NCBI RefSeq assembly: GCF_014858005.1
Contig: NZ_JACYOT010000018.1
Span: forward strand, 1-64,000
Origin: Propioniciclava soli
GTDB lineage: Bacteria > Actinomycetota > Actinomycetes > Propionibacteriales > Propionibacteriaceae
Length of the DNA: 64,000 nucleotides
Direction of reading: 5' to 3'
The notes beneath the pieces were generated by a model. It searched no databases. It saw only the letters and a program-made list of their open reading frames with translations, and was not told where the DNA came from. Made by a program: the position numbers and the translations under genes. Of this stretch, positions 60,355 through 64,000 are shown piece after piece (positions within the stretch are counted from its first letter, which is position 1; each line of letters starts with the position of its first letter).

Positions 60355-61500
60355 ATGTCGAATCCTCGTCGCCTCTCGGAGACCGCTGTCGAGTGCCCGG
60401 AGCAGGCGCAGGCCGAGGCGTTCAACGCCTCCCCGCGTCGGCAGGCCCGCACCCAGGGTCAGCTCCTCCGTGCGCGCATCGCCCCCACGGCCGTCTCGCT
60501 GGCCCTGCTGGGTGGTGTGACCGGCCTGTCGTTCGGGCTGAAGGGCACCGAGACCGCCGTGGCCGTCCCGGCCCCCGTCCGCGCGGACGACGCCACCTCG
60601 CGCACCGATGCGCGCGCCGCGCTGGAGAGCGCCGAGACCCTCGCCGCTGACGACGCCACCGCCGAGGTGCCTGCTGAGGGTGCCGCCGAGGTGCCGGCCG
60701 ATGCTGCTGCCGAGGTACCGGCCGATGCTGCTGCCGAGGCCCCCGCCGAGCCGGTGGCGGAGCCCGTCACGTTCGCCGTCGGCTCCTGGACCACGTCCAT
60801 CGGTGCCGCCGCCGGCGACAAGTACGCGCAGAAGACCGCGAGCCTGCGGGCCCGCGCGACGCAGGACTCCGACAAGCTCGGCAGCCTGAAGGTGGGCGAC
60901 AAGATCGCCGTCACCGACAAGGTGGAGAACGGCTACCGCCAGGTCAACCACGACGGCAAGGTCGCCTGGGTCTACGACGAGCTGCTGGCCGACACCCCGC
61001 CCGTCGTCGAGACCCCCAAGCCCGTGGCGACCGCCGCCGCGTCGAGCAGCAAGGCGTCCTCCGGCACCGCGTCCGCGAGCAAGGCGTCCTCGGGCACGGC
61101 ATCCGCGGCGGCCGCGTCCTCGTCCGGCAGCGCCGAGACCTACACGGGGTCGACCTCCTACTCCGGCGGCTCGGTGCTCGGCCTCAAGCCGAAGGCGATG
61201 GTCGTCTACAACGCGGTCACCGCGAAGTGGTCGTTCCAGTCGATCGGCGGCTACCGCGCGAGCAGCCTGTCGAACCACCAGTACGGCGGTGCGATCGACT
61301 TCATGACGTTCAAGGACTCGGCGAAGGGCTGGGCCGTGGCCAACTACGTGGCCGCCAACGCCGACGCGTTCGGCATCGACCACATCATCTTCGAGCAGAA
61401 GATCTGGACGCCCTACCGCCCCTACTGGCGCCCGATGGCCGACCGGGGCAGCATCACCGCGAACCACTACGACCACGTGCACGTGTCGGTGAAGCTCTGA
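60355..61500 (+). CDS. Secreted SH3-domain cell-wall peptidase (LAS/M15-like)
   Basis: A 381-residue exported protein. A long polar N-region of about 45 residues precedes a hydrophobic signal ('IAPTAVSLALLGGVTGLSFG'). Then comes an Ala/Glu/Pro-rich linker with 'EVPADAAAEVPADAAAEAPA', an SH3b domain ('SLRARATQDSDKLGSLKVGD', 'HDGKVAWVYDELL'), a Ser/Ala linker, and a C-terminal domain with 'SIGGYRASSLSNHQYGGAID' and 'HYDHVHVSV'. The His-x5-Asp and HxH pattern is that of LAS metallopeptidases acting on peptidoglycan. GGAG lies 8 nt upstream of the ATG. A strong terminator follows. Confidence 0.85.
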   Translation: MSNPRRLSETAVECPEQAQAEAFNASPRRQARTQGQLLRARIAPTAVSLALLGGVTGLSFGLKGTETAVAVPAPVRADDATSRTDARAALESAETLAADDATAEVPAEGAAEVPADAAAEVPADAAAEAPAEPVAEPVTFAVGSWTTSIGAAAGDKYAQKTASLRARATQDSDKLGSLKVGDKIAVTDKVENGYRQVNHDGKVAWVYDELLADTPPVVETPKPVATAAASSSKASSGTASASKASSGTASAAAASSSGSAETYTGSTSYSGGSVLGLKPKAMVVYNAVTAKWSFQSIGGYRASSLSNHQYGGAIDFMTFKDSAKGWAVANYVAANADAFGIDHIIFEQKIWTPYRPYWRPMADRGSITANHYDHVHVSVKL

Positions 61501-61515
61501 TTGCACCCCCATCCG

Positions 61516-61560
61516 CGACGCCCGCTCCTCCCCCAACTGGGAGCGGGCGTCGTTTTGTTT
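61516..61560 (+). terminator. Rho-independent terminator
   Basis: CGACGCCCGCTCC pairs with GGAGCGGGCGTCG (13-bp perfect stem, 11-nt loop) and is followed by TTTTGTTT. It is the only classical T-run terminator noticed in the window. Confidence 0.92.
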
Positions 61561-61589
61561 GCGGGGCCCGGGGTGTCGGAGGGACGCCG

Positions 61590-61595
61590 TAGGCT
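61590..61595 (+). promoter_or_regulatory. -10 box (TAGGCT) of the pgi gene
   Basis: It is 7 nt before the ATG (leaderless layout), 30 nt after the preceding terminator. Confidence 0.5.
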
Positions 61596-61602
61596 GAGAT
61601 CC

Positions 61603-63246
61603 ATGACGAACGTGACCGCCACGGACGCGTGGCACAAGCTCGCTGACCTCAAGGACGGCTTCCGTCCCGACCTGCGCGGCTGGTTCGCCGCGGACCCCGA
61701 CCGGGCAAAGGATCTGACCCTGACCGCGGGTGACCTGCACGTCGACCTGTCCAAGAACCTGCTGAACGAGGCGGTGCTGGGTGCGCTGGTGGAACTGGCC
61801 GATGAGGTCGGTCTGGCCGCCAAGCGCGACGCCATGCTGGCCGGGGAGCACATCAACACGACGGAGGACCGCGCGGTGCTCCACACGGCGCTGCGGCGTC
61901 CGAAGGGCGACTCGTTGGTGGTGGACGGCGTCGACGTGGTGGCCGACGTCCATGCCACGCTCGAGCAGGTGTACGCCTTCGCGCGCAAGGTGCGCTCGGG
62001 GGAGTGGACCGGCGTGACCGGCGAGACGATCACCACGGTCGTCAACATCGGCATCGGCGGTTCCGACCTCGGCCCGGTGATGGTGTACGAGGCGCTGAAG
62101 CCCTATGCGGACGGCCCCGAGGTGCGGTTCGTCTCCAACATCGACCCGACCGACGTCCACGAGAAGACGCGGGATCTCGACCCGACCCGCACACTCTTCA
62201 TCGTGGCGTCCAAGACGTTCACGACCCTGGAGACCATGACGAACGCGCGCATGGCGCGCGACTGGTTCCTCGCCGGGCTGGCCGACGCGGGCGTGGCCGC
62301 CGACGGGGCGATCGCGAAGCACTTCGCGGCCGTCTCGACGGCGCTGGACCTGGTGGAGGAGTTCGGCATCGACCCGGCGAACGCCTTCGGGTTCTGGAAC
62401 TGGGTGGGCGGCCGGTACTCGGTGGATTCGGCGGTCGGCACCGCCGTCGTCGTGGCGATCGGGCCCGAGAACTTCGCCGATTTCCTGGACGGCTTCCACC
62501 AGATCGACGAGCACTTCGCGTCCGCGCCGTGGCGGGAGAACGTGCCCGCGCTGATGGGGCTGCTCAACGTCTGGTACGTGAACTTCTTCAAGGCGTCCAC
62601 CCACGCCGTGCTGCCGTACGCCCAGTACCTCCACCGCTTCGCGGCCTACCTGCAGCAGCTCACGATGGAGTCCAACGGCAAGGGGGTCAAGGCCGACGGG
62701 TCGCCGGTCGACACCGAGACCGGCGAGGTGTTCTGGGGTGAGCCGGGCACGAACGGGCAGCACGCCTTCTACCAGCTCATCCACCAGGGCACGCAGCTGA
62801 TCCCCGCCGACTTCATCGCGGTCGCCACCCCGGCACACCCGATCAAGGACGGCGACGTCGACGTGCACGAGTTGTTCCTGGCGAACTTCTTCGCCCAGAC
62901 CAAGGCGCTGGCGTTCGGCAAGACGGCGGCCGAGGTGCGCGAGGACGGCGTCGCGGAGGATCTGGTGAGCGCCAAGGTGTTTCCGGGCAACCGGCCGACG
63001 ACCTCCATCATGGCGCCCGCGCTGACCCCGTCCGTGGTGGGCCAGCTCATCGCGCTGTACGAGCACATCACCTTCACCCAGGGCGTCGTGTGGGGCATCA
63101 ACAGCTTCGACCAGTGGGGCGTCGAGCTGGGCAAGGTGCTGGCGAAGCAGATCGTGCCGGCGATCACCGGGGACGCCTCCGCCCTGGCCGACCAGGATCC
63201 GTCCACCCGAGGGCTCATCGAGTACTACCGGGCCCACCGGGCGTGA
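61603..63246 (+). CDS. pgi: Glucose-6-phosphate isomerase
   Basis: A 547-residue enzyme interconverting glucose 6-phosphate and fructose 6-phosphate. '[20 protein letters not shown]' is the substrate loop, '[20 protein letters not shown]' the phosphate loop, '[20 protein letters not shown]' the first signature with the active-site Arg, '[20 protein letters not shown]' carries the catalytic Glu and His, and '[16 protein letters not shown]' is the second signature with the C-terminal Lys nearby. Length is standard. Its stop overlaps the methyltransferase start (GTGA). Confidence 0.97.
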   Translation: MTNVTATDAWHKLADLKDGFRPDLRGWFAADPDRAKDLTLTAGDLHVDLSKNLLNEAVLGALVELADEVGLAAKRDAMLAGEHINTTEDRAVLHTALRRPKGDSLVVDGVDVVADVHATLEQVYAFARKVRSGEWTGVTGETITTVVNIGIGGSDLGPVMVYEALKPYADGPEVRFVSNIDPTDVHEKTRDLDPTRTLFIVASKTFTTLETMTNARMARDWFLAGLADAGVAADGAIAKHFAAVSTALDLVEEFGIDPANAFGFWNWVGGRYSVDSAVGTAVVVAIGPENFADFLDGFHQIDEHFASAPWRENVPALMGLLNVWYVNFFKASTHAVLPYAQYLHRFAAYLQQLTMESNGKGVKADGSPVDTETGEVFWGEPGTNGQHAFYQLIHQGTQLIPADFIAVATPAHPIKDGDVDVHELFLANFFAQTKALAFGKTAAEVREDGVAEDLVSAKVFPGNRPTTSIMAPALTPSVVGQLIALYEHITFTQGVVWGINSFDQWGVELGKVLAKQIVPAITGDASALADQDPSTRGLIEYYRAHRA

Positions 63247-64000
63247 GCCCGGCCGACCACCGGGAGGTCAACCGCGCCAACTGGGACGCCCGGGCCGACG
63301 TGCACGCTGGCCCGGGCGGCTACCCGCTCGACGCGGTGGACGACCCCTCCTGGCTGTCGTCGGTCGTCCGGTTCGATCTGCCCCGGCTGGGGGACGTGGC
63401 CGGGAGGGACGGGGTGCACCTGCAGTGCCACCTCGGCCTCGAAACGATCAGCCTGGCACGCCTGGGGGCCCGCATGACGGGCCTGGACCTGTCGGGCCGA
63501 TCGCTCGAGCACGCCCGGGCGCTCGCCGAGCGGGCCGGGGCCGACATCGACTACGTGAGGGCCGACGTGTACGACGCGGTCGAGGCCCTGGGCGGCCGGC
63601 GCTTCGACCTGGTGTACACGGGCATCGGAGCCCTGTGCTGGCTGCCGGACATCAAACGGTGGGCGCAGGTCGTGGCCGCGCTGCTGCGCCCGGGTGGCCG
63701 GCTGTTCGTCCGCGACGGGCACCCCGTGTTGCTGAGTGCCCTGGGCGTCGTCGTGCGCGACGACCACCCCGATCGCGCCCAACAGCCGTGGCTCTCCGGC
63801 CCGGGGCAGGCGACCCCGGCGTTGGAGCTGCCGTACTTCGAGACCGCCGAGGGCATCACGTGGCGCGACGAGCGGAGCTACGCGGGAGAGGGGGAGGTGG
63901 CGGCGCCGGAGTCCCACGAGTGGAACCACGGGCTGGCCGAGATCGTCACGGCGGTGATGGACGCGGGTCTGGTGCTGGAGCTGCTGGTCGAACACGATTC
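63243..64000 (+). CDS. Class I SAM-dependent methyltransferase, cut by the window edge
   Basis: From a GTG overlapping the pgi stop the frame is open to the last base (about 252 residues, 3' end missing). The N-terminus '[13 protein letters not shown]' and the SAM site '[20 protein letters not shown]' and '[20 protein letters not shown]' are typical of a branch in which LQCHxG replaces DxGxG. '[20 protein letters not shown]' and '[17 protein letters not shown]' are motifs IV to VI. Substrate unknown. Translational coupling suggests co-expression with pgi without implying a shared pathway. Confidence 0.85.
   Translation, partial: MSPADHREVNRANWDARADVHAGPGGYPLDAVDDPSWLSSVVRFDLPRLGDVAGRDGVHLQCHLGLETISLARLGARMTGLDLSGRSLEHARALAERAGADIDYVRADVYDAVEALGGRRFDLVYTGIGALCWLPDIKRWAQVVAALLRPGGRLFVRDGHPVLLSALGVVVRDDHPDRAQQPWLSGPGQATPALELPYFETAEGITWRDERSYAGEGEVAAPESHEWNHGLAEIVTAVMDAGLVLELLVEHD

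Overview
The window is 64 kb of high-GC DNA, very probably from an actinomycete (Actinomycetota). The evidence is the strong G/C codon bias, the many GTG starts, start-stop overlaps of the ATGA/GTGA kind, a mycothiol-type maleylpyruvate isomerase, and a set of genes whose -10 hexamer lies only 6-7 nt before the start codon (leaderless mRNAs). The family Propionibacteriaceae is a guess from overall gene style, not something the sequence proves. No rRNA, tRNA or CRISPR array was seen.

Region 1 (1-13.3 kb) is an accessory island. It opens with a decayed IS256 transposase. Next comes a lower-GC gene pair: a COG2509-like FAD protein broken by one missing G, translationally coupled to an unusual fusion of a nucleoside 2-deoxyribosyltransferase-like domain with a thymidylate kinase domain. 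Then come an IS110 fragment, an ISL3 fragment and a near-complete ISL3 element with a frameshift. They are followed by an AAA_14/DUF4143 ATPase preceded by three 23-bp-spaced repeats, a nuclease-like remnant, two unknown genes, a secreted S-layer-homology-type protein, a VapBC-type toxin-antitoxin pair with a palindromic operator, and a P-loop kinase.

Region 2 (13.3-32.3 kb) looks like ordinary chromosome. It holds a five-gene branched-chain amino-acid-type ABC importer operon (livKHMGF), cytosine deaminase and permease (codBA), a TetR regulator divergent from a short-chain dehydrogenase and an aldo/keto reductase, a stress-type SDR, an MscS channel, a copper P-type ATPase with a CsoR-like operator set between its promoter boxes, a HAD phosphatase and a BON-OmpA lipoprotein.

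Region 3 (32.5-46.8 kb) begins with a tightly overlapping four-gene operon: an SbnA-like PLP enzyme, an FAD/NAD(P)-binding protein, a Y4yA-type PLP decarboxylase-fold protein and a CPBP membrane protease. This looks like a small biosynthetic operon of unknown product. After it come an NAD-binding/TspO fusion, a GH2 beta-galactosidase, a glycosyltransferase, a Tat-exported PHP-domain protein with a 17-histidine N-terminus, an array of CACGTG sites on a 20-bp pitch, a DUF1349 protein and an Nei/Fpg glycosylase.

Region 4 (46.8-53.2 kb) is a complete 3-hydroxybenzoate/gentisate catabolic cluster: 3-hydroxybenzoate 6-hydroxylase, maleylpyruvate isomerase, fumarylpyruvate hydrolase, gentisate 1,2-dioxygenase and an MFS importer, with a divergent IclR regulator and an inverted repeat between them. 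Together these would take up 3-hydroxybenzoate (or gentisate) and yield fumarate and pyruvate.

Region 5 (53.3-64 kb) contains a sucrase/ferredoxin-like protein, a JmjC-type oxygenase and a protein made of four near-identical 26-residue Asp/Gly repeats. This trio is the most promising undescribed unit in the window. It is followed by a cupin with a Lys/Ala-rich N-terminus, a RarD-type permease, dCTP deaminase, an APH-family phosphotransferase, a KDPG-aldolase-like protein without the Schiff-base lysine, a secreted SH3/peptidase protein with a strong terminator, glucose-6-phosphate isomerase, and a methyltransferase cut by the window edge.
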